This document shows, piece by piece, positions 1 to 7,817 of a stretch of 20,718 bases of DNA (position 1 is the first letter of the stretch; every line of letters starts with the position of its first letter). The translations under genes were made by a program, and so were the position numbers. Below the pieces are notes generated by a model. That model saw only the letters and a list, made by a program, of their open reading frames with translations, made no database searches and was not told where the DNA came from. The DNA lies in the NCBI GenBank assembly GCA_030605085.1, contig JAUWBH010000109.1:1-20718 (forward strand), read 5' to 3'. This DNA comes from Promethearchaeota archaeon (GTDB lineage: Archaea; Asgardarchaeota; Lokiarchaeia; Sigynarchaeales; SOKP01).

Positions 1-1355
1 AGGGATTTATTGATCAAGAATTTCCTAAAATATTTATCGTTAATCCTAGAATAACTGAATCTAATGTTAAAATAATGGGAATACCTGTTTTCTCAGATTT
101 GAAATCCATTGGAGAGCCTGTAGATCTGGTTATATGTTCCATTCATCCTAAATTCGTTCAAGATATCATTATTGAATGTGGTGAAAACGGAGTAAAAGCA
201 GTAATAATTTTTACAGCTGGATTTGGTGAAAAAAATGAAGAAGGTAAAAATGCTGAAAAAGAATTATTAAAAATTGCTCGAAAATATCAAATGAGATTAA
301 TTGGACCAAATTGCATGGGATTATATTGTCCCAGTTCAAAACTTTCGTTCTTTCCAGCCTTACCAACAGAATCAGGTTCGTTAGGCTTCATTAGCCAAAG
401 TGGTTCAATCGCTAATATTATGGTTTTTATTTCAATGTTGAAAGGAATTCATTTTTCAAAATCCATAAGTTACGGCAATGGGATCGATCTGGGATTCAAT
501 GATTTTTTAGAATATTTGGGAGATGACCCTAATACTAATATAATAGCATGTTACATGGAAGGCGTTAATGATGGAAGAAGATTCATTGAATTGGTAAAAA
601 AAATAAATAAAAAAAAACCTATAATCATTTGGAAGGCTGGAGTCACGCCTGCGGGATCAAAAGCAGCTCAGTCGCACACAGGATCCATAAGTGGAAATAA
701 TAATCTATGGAATAATGTTTTTAACCAATATGGGGTGATCAGGGTCTATAATATGGAAGAAATGATGAGTATGATCCAAGCATTCATCAATCCTATTCCA
801 GTAAGAAATTGTCGAGTTGCTATTCTTTCAGGACCGGGAGGACCTGCCGTATCTTCAGCCGATGCATGTGAGATGAATAATCTAAAGTTGGCAGAATTGA
901 CCAATGAAACAAAATTGAAACTCCAAGAACTACTCCCTGAATTCGGGTCAAGCATTTCAAACCCTATAGATTTAAGTCTTCAAGTTGCATTTGATCCAAT
1001 GTTGGAAAAAAAAGCATATGAAGTAGTTGGAATGGATTCTAATGTTGATATGATTCTTATTTGGTTAACGATGTTAAATCCTCGATATAAGGATTTAATA
1101 AAGTTACAAGAAAAAATTTCTAAACCAATTGTTCTCGTATCTGCCATAGATGTGAACATTTCGCGAGATTCTTTCAGTGGTACTATTAAACGAGCATTCA
1201 CTTCAATAAGAGTAAAAAAAATTCCTAATATAATAAAGAATATGAATCAGAAAGGGATTTCAATACATCCGAACGAAAATCTAGCCGCTAAGGCGTTATA
1301 TAATATTTATCAGTTCCATAACAAACCCAAGAAACCGATTGTTTTAAAACAATAG
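1..1355 (+). CDS. Acyl-CoA synthetase (ADP-forming), alpha-subunit type, 5' partial
   Basis: The reading frame is open from base 3 with no stop before the ATG at 75, and the residues before that ATG fit the end of a CoA-binding Rossmann domain, so the gene begins outside the window. Numbered from the ATG at 75, it shows GPNCMG (77-82), ISQSG (106-110) and QSHTGS with His201, the phosphohistidine site of the succinyl-CoA-synthetase-like fold, then a second flavodoxin-like ligase domain starting near 245 (GPGGPA). The family (ACD/NDP-forming acetyl-CoA synthetases) converts acyl-CoA, ADP and phosphate to acid, CoA and ATP through this histidine. The protein ends at residue 426 without an ATP-grasp (beta) domain, and no beta gene is in view, so a partner must lie elsewhere or the protein has another role. 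It converges on a paralogue at 1544-3022. The family call is firm; the substrate is unknown. Confidence 0.85.
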   Translation, partial: GFIDQEFPKIFIVNPRITESNVKIMGIPVFSDLKSIGEPVDLVICSIHPKFVQDIIIECGENGVKAVIIFTAGFGEKNEEGKNAEKELLKIARKYQMRLIGPNCMGLYCPSSKLSFFPALPTESGSLGFISQSGSIANIMVFISMLKGIHFSKSISYGNGIDLGFNDFLEYLGDDPNTNIIACYMEGVNDGRRFIELVKKINKKKPIIIWKAGVTPAGSKAAQSHTGSISGNNNLWNNVFNQYGVIRVYNMEEMMSMIQAFINPIPVRNCRVAILSGPGGPAVSSADACEMNNLKLAELTNETKLKLQELLPEFGSSISNPIDLSLQVAFDPMLEKKAYEVVGMDSNVDMILIWLTMLNPRYKDLIKLQEKISKPIVLVSAIDVNISRDSFSGTIKRAFTSIRVKKIPNIIKNMNQKGISIHPNENLAAKALYNIYQFHNKPKKPIVLKQ

Positions 1356-1375
1356 AAAGGACTTTCTAGTCCTTT
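1356..1375 (+). terminator. Hairpin directly after the acyl-CoA synthetase stop codon
   Basis: A perfect 8-bp inverted repeat (AAAGGACT, loop TTCT, AGTCCTTT) begins on the base after the TAG at 1353-1355. A run of six T lies further on at 1521-1526. Archaeal termination depends mainly on T-tracts, so the hairpin may instead stabilise the 3' end. The structure is seen directly; the role is inferred. Confidence 0.4.
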
Positions 1376-1466
1376 TGTGTAATGTATTCATTTTCCTTTT
1401 CCATAAATCTTTACATATAACATTCAAAGTGTTCAGGAACAATGTATATTGTTTTAAGAAAAGTTA

Positions 1467-1508
1467 ACAGACCTAAAGAGTTGATTGACAGACCTAAAGA
1501 GTTAATTA
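1467..1508. repeat. Two-copy 21-bp tandem repeat
   Basis: Two adjacent copies (1467-1487 and 1488-1508) share ACAGACCTAAAGAGTT and differ by two bases near their ends. They lie between two convergent synthetase genes, so a promoter role is unlikely. Replication slippage is the simplest origin. Confidence 0.7.
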
Positions 1509-1543
1509 AGGTATTAGATCTTTTTTATTTAATAAAATTTGAC

Positions 1544-3022
1544 TTAAGTCTGTTTTCTTCGAAATTCGGCATACTCGCATAATTTCTTAATGCACGGAAT
1601 AGGTCTGTCCCATAATCTAAATAGGAAAGCTCCATTTTCCCTTAATTTTTTAGACCAAAAACTATTGAAATTTTGAGGACTAATGTGAAATATTGGTATA
1701 GAATATTTTTTAGAATTACTAATGGTCGGTTGAACTAATTTTTTGGCAAATTCAGCACTTTTTTCGTGATTCTGCTTTTGAAATTCTGCATATTTAGCAA
1801 TCCTTTCGTTTTTTAAATAATGATCCAATACATCTTGAAAGCCCACGACTCCATATTGAACTAACACATCCATTTCACCGGATTTCATTAAGAGCTCTGG
1901 TAATGTTATGTAATAATAAGGTAGATCCATGCCAAAAGTTATATCGACTGGATTTTTGAAGCTAGCAATTGGCGGCAACATTTCCTTCAATTTTTCCTGT
2001 AAAGATTCTGAAAATTCCGGAACTATTAATCCATTTTTTTCAGCGTTATTTGCAAGCATAGCCCCCGGCCCTCCTGAATTGGTAATAATACCCAAACGAT
2101 TTCCTTTCGGTAATATATCTCTCGTTAAAACTAGAGCTAAATCCAAGAATTCTTGAACTTTGTCCGTATGAATAATACCAGTTTCTTTAAACACAGCATC
2201 ATAGATTTTACTATTTCCTCCAAGAGATCCTGTATGACTTGCTAGAGCTCGATTTCCTGCCTCTGAGCCTCCACCATATATAGTTACTATAGGCTTTTTA
2301 GGGGAAATCTCTTTTGCTAATTCAAGAAACTTTTTTCCTCGTTTAATTTCTTCAATATACAATCCGATCACTTCAGTTTCGTCATCATCTTTATAATATT
2401 CTAAGCAATCAACAATATCGATATTAGCTTCGTTTCCTACAGATATAGATTTTCCTAAGCCAAGATCTAAATTTTCAGGATCGAAATAAATATGACTTGA
2501 AAGAGTGCCACTTTGAGAGGCGATCGAAAATTTATTTCTTTTTAGTTTTTCCCAAATTGCAATATTAAATGCCTTTCCTTCATTAACGGGATCAATCCAA
2601 TTATTAAAGATGCCTAGACAATTGGGTCCTATAAAGCGTATTCCATATTTTTTTGAAATTTCGATTATTTCTTCTGTTAGAGTATTTCTACGATCTTCGA
2701 TTAATTCTCTAAACCCTCCAGAAATGAGAATGATTTTTTTAACACCCTTTTCTCCGCATTCTCTAAATATTTGAGGGACTATTTTAGGGGGTAAAACAAT
2801 TACCACGAGATCTGGAATTTCTGGAATTTCTGCTATGGATTTATACGCTTTAAAACCCATAATTGAATCAAGTTTTAAATGAATTGGATAGACTTCACCA
2901 TCATATCCTGAAATTATTATATTCATTAATTGAATACAGGCTAAAGATGCACCAGAATTGTTTGCACCATAAATAGCTACACTTTTTGGGTTTAATATCC
3001 CATGAAGAAAATGAGAGCTCAT
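1544..3022 (-). CDS. Acyl-CoA synthetase (ADP-forming), alpha-subunit type
   Basis: This 492-residue protein is complete: a CoA-binding domain (SVAIYGANNSG, about 14-24), GPNCLG (132-137), SQSG (169-172), ASHTGS with the phosphorylatable His263, then a second ligase domain from about 308 (TNSGGPG, 314-320). The C-terminal 60 or so residues are longer than in a minimal alpha subunit and end in a basic tail. There is no ATP-grasp domain. The reaction of the family is reversible acyl-CoA to acid conversion with ADP phosphorylation, in the cytoplasm. It is paralogous to, but clearly diverged from, the gene at 1-1355 and converges on it. Two alpha-type genes side by side without a beta gene suggest several alpha chains sharing one ATP-grasp subunit, or a non-catalytic role. 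The acyl substrate cannot be read from the sequence. Confidence 0.85.
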   Translation of the reverse strand: MSSHFLHGILNPKSVAIYGANNSGASLACIQLMNIIISGYDGEVYPIHLKLDSIMGFKAYKSIAEIPEIPDLVVIVLPPKIVPQIFRECGEKGVKKIILISGGFRELIEDRRNTLTEEIIEISKKYGIRFIGPNCLGIFNNWIDPVNEGKAFNIAIWEKLKRNKFSIASQSGTLSSHIYFDPENLDLGLGKSISVGNEANIDIVDCLEYYKDDDETEVIGLYIEEIKRGKKFLELAKEISPKKPIVTIYGGGSEAGNRALASHTGSLGGNSKIYDAVFKETGIIHTDKVQEFLDLALVLTRDILPKGNRLGIITNSGGPGAMLANNAEKNGLIVPEFSESLQEKLKEMLPPIASFKNPVDITFGMDLPYYYITLPELLMKSGEMDVLVQYGVVGFQDVLDHYLKNERIAKYAEFQKQNHEKSAEFAKKLVQPTISNSKKYSIPIFHISPQNFNSFWSKKLRENGAFLFRLWDRPIPCIKKLCEYAEFRRKQT

Positions 3023-3187
3023 ATTTTGTAAATAAATATTGCATTACTTTAAAACATAAATGAAATTAATTGGATTTGAGTTTTATCCAAATGTAAATAA
3101 TAGAAAAAGACTTTACTTTTTAAAGGAAAAGAAAGTTTCTAATAAAGTTTAAATAGAAATTCTATTAATAAAAGGTTAATAGTTTAG

Positions 3188-3198
3188 TTAAAATTTAG
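3188..3198 (+). promoter_or_regulatory. Candidate TATA box (box A) for the gene at 3219
   Basis: The A/T box TTAAAATTTAG is centred about 26 nt before the ATG at 3219. That is the distance expected between an archaeal TATA box and a transcription start at the start codon itself (a leaderless mRNA). No ribosome-binding site is visible before the ATG, which agrees with this. Confidence 0.4.
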
Positions 3199-3218
3199 AA
3201 ATTATTTAGAGCGATAAA

Positions 3219-3599
3219 ATGCTTGACGAAACTAAATTTAAGGAAAAAGCGTTGAAAAAAGCAAAGGAATATTTTGAAAATGTCCATATGACAGACGAAC
3301 AATACAAGATTTTTATAGATTTTATTCAACAAATACACAAATATATATCGATAGGTGAAGATGCGCTTAAAGGATTTGCCTGGCAAGCTATTGGTATGTG
3401 GCAAAAAGATTATAATATGGATTTTATTGTAATAGCTATAAAATCGCATGAAGAAAGAATGAAAGCAATTACTCAAATCTGTGATTACTTAAAAATTGAG
3501 TTAGCACAAAATTTAATCAATTCTGAGTACGAGTCGCTAGTAACAAAGGCTGTTGACGAAACTGAAGCGTATTATAATGAAAAATACGCTAATATTTAA
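3219..3599 (+). CDS. Small protein of unknown function (126 aa)
   Basis: I do not recognise this protein. It is 126 residues, charged and probably mostly alpha-helical, with no signal peptide, membrane segment or cysteine-rich metal site. The reading frame has good coding character, a plausible box A 26 nt upstream and a T-tract downstream, so it is likely a single-gene unit. A 93-residue frame on the opposite strand over the same bases is low-complexity and taken as a shadow. The gene stands alone between a convergent synthetase pair and a LarA homologue, and its neighbours give no clear hint of function. Confidence 0.65.
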   Translation: MLDETKFKEKALKKAKEYFENVHMTDEQYKIFIDFIQQIHKYISIGEDALKGFAWQAIGMWQKDYNMDFIVIAIKSHEERMKAITQICDYLKIELAQNLINSEYESLVTKAVDETEAYYNEKYANI

Positions 3600-3654
3600 A
3601 CTCCAAACAAAATAACTCATTCTAGAACCATTGCTTTATATAAAAGAGATTATA

Positions 3655-3679
3655 TTTTTATTTGCTTTTTTGTTTTTTT
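3655..3679 (+). terminator. T-rich tract, likely terminator of the 126-aa gene
   Basis: The tract is almost entirely T, with runs of 5, 6 and 7 T broken by single bases, about 55 nt after the stop at 3599. Archaeal RNA polymerase terminates at such T-tracts without needing a hairpin. No strong hairpin precedes it. Confidence 0.45.
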
Positions 3680-3765
3680 CGTTAATCAAAAAAAATTAAA
3701 GAATTAATTAACAATTAAAAATGAAATGTTATTAAAAATAATTTTAAAAAGTAAAGTGAAAAAAT

Positions 3766-5004
3766 ATGGTAAACTCTTTTAAAATTCCTTGGGCTGCATG
3801 GAGAGATCCCGAATTTTTAGAATTATCTTTTCCTGATTCTTGGGATGTTACCTTATGTAAAATGAATGGAGGCCCAGAATTAAGCGATAACGAAATTAAA
3901 GAAGCGATATTAAACCCTATAGGAACACCTCAACTTTCGGAGTTGGCAAAAGGAAAGAAAAATGCGGTTATCGTAATAGACGATATGACGAGGACTACAC
4001 CAACTTACAAAATAATACCTTACGTATTTGAAGAATTAGAGAAGGCAAAAATATCAAAGGAGCAAGTAACAATTCTATTAGCGGTAGGAGCTCATAGACC
4101 ATTAAATAGACGCGATATTTTACTTAAATTAGGAAAAGAAGTTGTTGACGCAGTTAGAATTGAAAATCACCATCCCTACGAGAATCTAACTAATTTAGGA
4201 GAATCCAATGTCGGTACACCTATAGATGTAAATACTACTTATGTAAATGCTGATCTAAAAATTTCTTTAGGAGGTGTAATCCCTCATCCTCTAGCGGGAT
4301 TTGGGGGAGGCGCTAAAATTGTATTGCCAGGAGTGTGCGGGATCCGAACTCTTGAAGCAAATCATTCTGCAGGTATGAGAGGGATTGGTGCTGGGATCGG
4401 AAGGATGACGGAAATAAGAAAAGATATTGAGGAAATTGCAGAAAAAGTAGGTTTGGATTTTTCTATTAACGCAATATTATCTGAAATAGGGGGAGTCACA
4501 GATATAACCTCTGGACACTTTAAAGACGCTCATAGAAGAGCCATGGAAATAGCAAAACGAAGATACAGTACAAAGATTACTCTTAACAATAACATTTGTT
4601 TCTTTAATTGTTATCCCGAAGATTCTGAGTTGAATCAATCACTCAAGGGTTTCAATCTTATGATGACGGCTCCCACGAAAATGCTAGATAGGAACGGTAG
4701 TATCGTATTAATGTCGTCTTCGTACGAAGGCCGAGGTTATCATAGCCTAATTGCGGAAACAGGAGCAAAATTATATAAAAATTTCGGTGAAAATCCCCTT
4801 TGGAGAGGCCTTGTAAGGAAAAGACAAGTCTATTTTTTCTCACCTAATGTTAGTCAATCTGATCTATATCACTTCTATCCTAAATCTATGAAATTATTTG
4901 ATGATTGGGGCAAATTAATTAAAGAGTTAAGCCAAGAACATGGTGAATCTCCAAAAGCTATGATTGTACCGTCTAGCATTCAATTACCTGAAAAAAATCT
5001 CTAA
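3766..5004 (+). CDS. LarA-family (DUF2088) nickel-pincer-dependent racemase/epimerase homologue
   Basis: The 412-residue protein carries the LarA landmarks in order: DDMTRTTP (72-79), GAHRPL with His110, VIPHPLAGF with His174, GGGAKIVLPG with Lys184, and EANH with His200. In Lactiplantibacillus plantarum LarA the equivalents are His108 and His174 (proton transfer), Lys184 (covalent attachment of the nickel-pincer nucleotide) and His200 (nickel ligand), so all key residues are kept at almost the same positions. The likely reaction is inversion of a 2-hydroxy acid, but LarA homologues act on different substrates, so the name lactate racemase is not assured. The cofactor genes larB, larC and larE are not in the window. 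A T-run follows the stop at 5010-5016, shared with the convergent yjbQ. The family call is firm; the substrate is open. Confidence 0.85.
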   Translation: MVNSFKIPWAAWRDPEFLELSFPDSWDVTLCKMNGGPELSDNEIKEAILNPIGTPQLSELAKGKKNAVIVIDDMTRTTPTYKIIPYVFEELEKAKISKEQVTILLAVGAHRPLNRRDILLKLGKEVVDAVRIENHHPYENLTNLGESNVGTPIDVNTTYVNADLKISLGGVIPHPLAGFGGGAKIVLPGVCGIRTLEANHSAGMRGIGAGIGRMTEIRKDIEEIAEKVGLDFSINAILSEIGGVTDITSGHFKDAHRRAMEIAKRRYSTKITLNNNICFFNCYPEDSELNQSLKGFNLMMTAPTKMLDRNGSIVLMSSSYEGRGYHSLIAETGAKLYKNFGENPLWRGLVRKRQVYFFSPNVSQSDLYHFYPKSMKLFDDWGKLIKELSQEHGESPKAMIVPSSIQLPEKNL

Positions 5005-5035
5005 AAATCTTTTTTTAAATTCAAATTCTGCTATT

Positions 5036-5440
5036 TTATTCACCTTGGATTTGTACATAAACCTTTCTATTACGAGGCCCATCGTATTCAGCTAACATCA
5101 ATCCTTGCCATGTCCCAAGCATCAATTTACCACTATGAATTATAACATCTAAAGAGGGTCCTGTCAAAGATGATTTAATATGTGCATCAGAGTTGCCTTC
5201 CATGTGAGAAAATCCAGCATTTTGAGGAATTAATTTACGTAAATAACTAACAATATCTTTCATTACAGCAGGATCAGCGTTTTCGTTAATAGTAATACCT
5301 GCCGTTGTGTGAGGTATAAAAATTCGACAGACACCCTCTTTTACATTGCTATTTTTCACGATTTTTTTAACATCTCCAGTAATATTTACAAGGACTTCTC
5401 TTTTAGGGGTTCTTATTCTTAATTCTTCAAATTTTATCAT
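5036..5440 (-). CDS. yjbQ: YjbQ / UPF0047 family protein
   Basis: The 134-residue protein is a full-length member of the YjbQ (UPF0047) family. It shows HTTAGITINENADP (44-57, His44), SHMEGNSDAHIKSSL (78-92, with His79 and His87), LGTWQG (108-113) and the closing EYDGPRNRKV. The conserved histidines form the family's putative metal or catalytic site. E. coli YjbQ has thiamine phosphate synthase activity in vitro and genetically, but the physiological role in archaea is not settled. The protein is soluble. It converges with the LarA homologue, leaving only 31 bp between the stops, and is divergent from the GNAT gene, with which it shares a 140-bp promoter region. Confidence 0.88.
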   Translation of the reverse strand: MIKFEELRIRTPKREVLVNITGDVKKIVKNSNVKEGVCRIFIPHTTAGITINENADPAVMKDIVSYLRKLIPQNAGFSHMEGNSDAHIKSSLTGPSLDVIIHSGKLMLGTWQGLMLAEYDGPRNRKVYVQIQGE

Positions 5441-5555
5441 AAAACCATCAATTATATTTTGATTATTATTGTATTAAATTCTTATTTAAGTAGAAGAGAA
5501 AAATTTTAAAACTATTTTCCTAAATTTAACTAAAAATAAAAAATAATTCTAATTG

Positions 5556-5564
5556 TTTTTAAAT
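5556..5564 (+). promoter_or_regulatory. Candidate TATA box for the GNAT gene; helps choose its start
   Basis: TTTTTAAAT lies about 21-22 nt before the ATG at 5582. The alternative TTG at 5564 and GTG at 5567 touch or overlap this box, so they would lie upstream of the expected transcription start. This supports the ATG at 5582. Confidence 0.35.
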
Positions 5565-5581
5565 TGGTGATTGTAAATCAA

Positions 5582-6475
5582 ATGGATTATAAACCATTAA
5601 CCCTAGCTAATTTGGAGGATGTTTACAAACTATTCGTAAGAAATGAATCATATTATTCAATTCCATTAAATTATTTCCAATGGGGAACATTAGAAGATGA
5701 AAATTTTGATCCAGATTTAACTTTAATTTTGAAAAATCCAAAATCGGACGATCCAATCTCAGCGTTAATTGCTGTAAATCGAGAAGAAAACTGTTACATA
5801 AAGGCGTTTATCGTTGATAAACCATTCCGAAGGCAAGGAATTGGCAGGAAAATGTTAAAAGAATTAATAAGTAGAATTAAAGCCAAAAAAGAAAATATTA
5901 CATCGATTAGTTTTGGAGCCAGTTCTCCTAATTATTGGCTAACAGGAGTAGATTTACGTCATACTGATTTATTTTTCTTTCTTAAAAAGAATAGATTTAA
6001 ACTTCAGGAAATACGTCAGAATTTAACTGTACATTTAAAAAGCTTGGATTTGAAACCCCTTACTGAAAAGGATGAATATAGTTTTGAGCGTGTTCAACCT
6101 AAAGATTTTGACAATACTTTTAGTTTCGTAAAAAATAACTATGGTCATGGTTCTTGGCCAGAAGAGGTTAAATACTCTTTTAAGAACAATCCACCTTCTA
6201 CATTTATCGCTAGAAATAAAGATAGAGAAATTATCGGGTGGGCAACTCATAGTATGCAATTTCCCGGTGCTTTTGGACCTACTGGAGTATTATACACATT
6301 ACAAGGAAAAGGTATTGGCACAGAGTTGTTAAAATGGTGTTTATGGGATATTAAACAAAATGGATTGGATACATGTACGATTATGTGGGTCGTGGGAAAT
6401 ACAGTTAAGTTTTATTCAAAAAGCATTGGTGCCTACATATCTCCTGTATTTTATCATATGAGTAAAAGAATATAA
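5582..6475 (+). CDS. Tandem two-domain GNAT acetyltransferase
   Basis: Two GNAT folds lie in one chain of 297 residues. The N-terminal domain has the acetyl-CoA loop RRQGIGRK (83-90) after a strand reading YIKAFIVDKPF. The C-terminal domain has QGKGIGTELL (241-250), after a segment resembling the FR47/mycothiol-synthase type second domain. GNAT enzymes move an acetyl group from acetyl-CoA to an amine; the acceptor here is unknown. I chose the ATG at 5582 because an upstream TTG/GTG start would overlap the likely TATA box and because family members start with a similar 'plt..dl.dv' segment. The gene is divergent from yjbQ and ends 24 bp before the convergent crotonase gene. Both acetyl-CoA loops look intact. 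Confidence 0.8.
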   Translation: MDYKPLTLANLEDVYKLFVRNESYYSIPLNYFQWGTLEDENFDPDLTLILKNPKSDDPISALIAVNREENCYIKAFIVDKPFRRQGIGRKMLKELISRIKAKKENITSISFGASSPNYWLTGVDLRHTDLFFFLKKNRFKLQEIRQNLTVHLKSLDLKPLTEKDEYSFERVQPKDFDNTFSFVKNNYGHGSWPEEVKYSFKNNPPSTFIARNKDREIIGWATHSMQFPGAFGPTGVLYTLQGKGIGTELLKWCLWDIKQNGLDTCTIMWVVGNTVKFYSKSIGAYISPVFYHMSKRI

Positions 6476-6499
6476 AATATTAGATAGAAAAATTTTGAA

Positions 6500-7267
6500 T
6501 TAATCGTTAAATTTTCCGTGTTTACCTTTTCCTAGGGTAAAGGCAGCGCTTCCTTCCAAAAATTCCCCGCTCTCAAGAGTTTTTAAGCCCCATTCAAATT
6601 CGTTAGACATCGCCTCTTTGACATTCATACTAAACTGTTCGTAAGCAGACATTCGATCGTTTCTCATACATGTTTGGGGAAAAGTAGCAATCTCTCTAGC
6701 TAATTTTTCTGCTTCTGACCTTGATTGGCCAATCTCTACTATTCTATTTGCTAATCCTAAGTCATAAGCTTCTTGTGCTGTTACGGGGCGACCAGTTAAA
6801 ATTATATCCATCGCACGACTTAACCCAATGAGCCTGGGCAGTCGTACAGTACCTCCATCAATAAGAGGAACACCAAACCTTCGACAGAAAACTCCGAAAA
6901 CAGCGTCTTTTTCAACGATGCGCAAATCACACCATAGAGCTAGTTCGAGACCACCTGCCACGGCATATCCAGCCACTGCTGCGATAACAGGTTTGGAAAG
7001 TCGCATTCTTGTCGGACCCATTGGACCATCACCGTTTTTATCAATTCTATTACCATGACCACTCTCAATTGCTTTTAAATTAGCCCCTGAACAAAAAGTT
7101 CCATTAGTGCCCCATAATACTGCCACCAGTGCTTTCTCATCTTGTTCAAAATTGCGAAAGGCATCAGCAAGTTGTTGAGCAGTAATACTATCTACAGCAT
7201 TCCTAACTTCTGGATTATCGAGTACTACAGTGTAAACAGGATAATCTTTTTCAACATAAACTGGCAT
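6500..7267 (-). CDS. Enoyl-CoA hydratase/isomerase (crotonase) family protein
   Basis: The 255-residue protein is a complete crotonase-fold enzyme. The oxyanion-hole segments are FCSGANLKAI (58-67) and GYAVAGGLEL (100-109). The first catalytic acid position of the hydratases (rat Glu144) is kept as Glu108 in GGLEL. The second (rat Glu164) falls in FGVFCRRFG, where Cys128 replaces it. That pattern, followed by VPLIDGGTVRLPRLIG, marks a common subgroup often named EchA whose reaction is poorly defined, so plain hydration of enoyl-CoA should not be assumed. It acts on an acyl-CoA in the cytoplasm. The GC content is visibly higher than in its neighbours. A decayed copy lies at 8232-8429 in the same orientation. 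Confidence 0.85.
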   Translation of the reverse strand: MPVYVEKDYPVYTVVLDNPEVRNAVDSITAQQLADAFRNFEQDEKALVAVLWGTNGTFCSGANLKAIESGHGNRIDKNGDGPMGPTRMRLSKPVIAAVAGYAVAGGLELALWCDLRIVEKDAVFGVFCRRFGVPLIDGGTVRLPRLIGLSRAMDIILTGRPVTAQEAYDLGLANRIVEIGQSRSEAEKLAREIATFPQTCMRNDRMSAYEQFSMNVKEAMSNEFEWGLKTLESGEFLEGSAAFTLGKGKHGKFND

Positions 7268-7384
7268 GAAATATATATAGAATTTAAAAACATAAATTTA
7301 TTTCTATTCTATTTAATCCTTATTTAAAGATGAAATATTTAAAAAGTACTTAAGCTGGAAAAAAATCTAAGTGCTGAATAAAAC

Positions 7385-7392
7385 ATATATAG
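7385..7392 (+). promoter_or_regulatory. Candidate TATA box for the HEPN-MNT operon
   Basis: ATATATAG is centred 27 nt upstream of the ATG at 7416, matching a leaderless archaeal transcript. A second A/T box (ATTTAAAAAG, about 7334-7343) lies further up. Confidence 0.4.
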
Positions 7393-7415
7393 TTAAAAAA
7401 ATAATGTTATAACAT

Positions 7416-7817
7416 ATGCATAAAGAAGAAGTGGACCTATTTTTTAATCGATCCAAAAATTTCTTAGATGGTGCTAAAGAAAGGTTTCAAAAAGAAGATT
7501 GGGATTTAACTTGCTTTATGGCTGAACAATCTGTCCAACTTTTAATGAAAGCTATAATTCTTGAAAAAGGAGGGGAACTCCCGAAAACCCACTCAATTAG
7601 GAAATTATTTGGATTATTATATTATATAACAAAGGAAGAAAAATTAAAATATGATAGAAAAGCTCTTATATTTCTTGAGAGTGCTTATTTGAATTCTCGA
7701 TATTTTAATTTTACTTATGAAAAAGAAGATGCTGAAGAAGCTCTTAAAATTGTATCAGAGGTAAAAAAAATTGTCGAAAATGTTAGAAATAATGATACAA
7801 AGGAAGGAAATGATTGA
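7416..7817 (+). CDS. HEPN domain protein of a HEPN-MNT pair
   Basis: The 133-residue helical protein has the features of the HEPN families paired with minimal nucleotidyltransferases: AEQSVQLLMKAII near residues 36-48, KTHSIRKLF near 57-65, and LESAYLNSRYF followed by an acidic YEKEDAEEAL helix. I do not see the RX4-6H ribonuclease motif of HepT toxins, so catalytic RNase activity is uncertain. It is followed by an MNT gene overlapping by 8 bp (ATGATTGA), a typical two-gene toxin-antitoxin-like operon with the HEPN gene first. The pair lies between an intact and a decayed copy of a crotonase gene. HEPN/MNT pairs often serve in phage defence or genome maintenance, but that role here is inferred. 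Confidence 0.82.
   Translation: MHKEEVDLFFNRSKNFLDGAKERFQKEDWDLTCFMAEQSVQLLMKAIILEKGGELPKTHSIRKLFGLLYYITKEEKLKYDRKALIFLESAYLNSRYFNFTYEKEDAEEALKIVSEVKKIVENVRNNDTKEGND

Noticed and set aside
1929..2156. 75-residue plus-strand frame inside the synthetase gene
   Set aside because: It is antisense to a conserved domain of a firm gene; same reason for the other short frames opposite the LarA, crotonase, PorB and zinc-finger genes.
3195..3476. 93-residue frame on the minus strand
   Set aside because: It overlaps a better frame on the plus strand, is rich in Phe/Tyr/Ile/Asn from AT-rich antisense, and has no recognisable motif.
4330..4360. tRNA-like T-arm bases (GGGATCCGAACTC)
   Set aside because: They lie in frame inside the conserved LarA motif and no acceptor or anticodon arm can be built around them.
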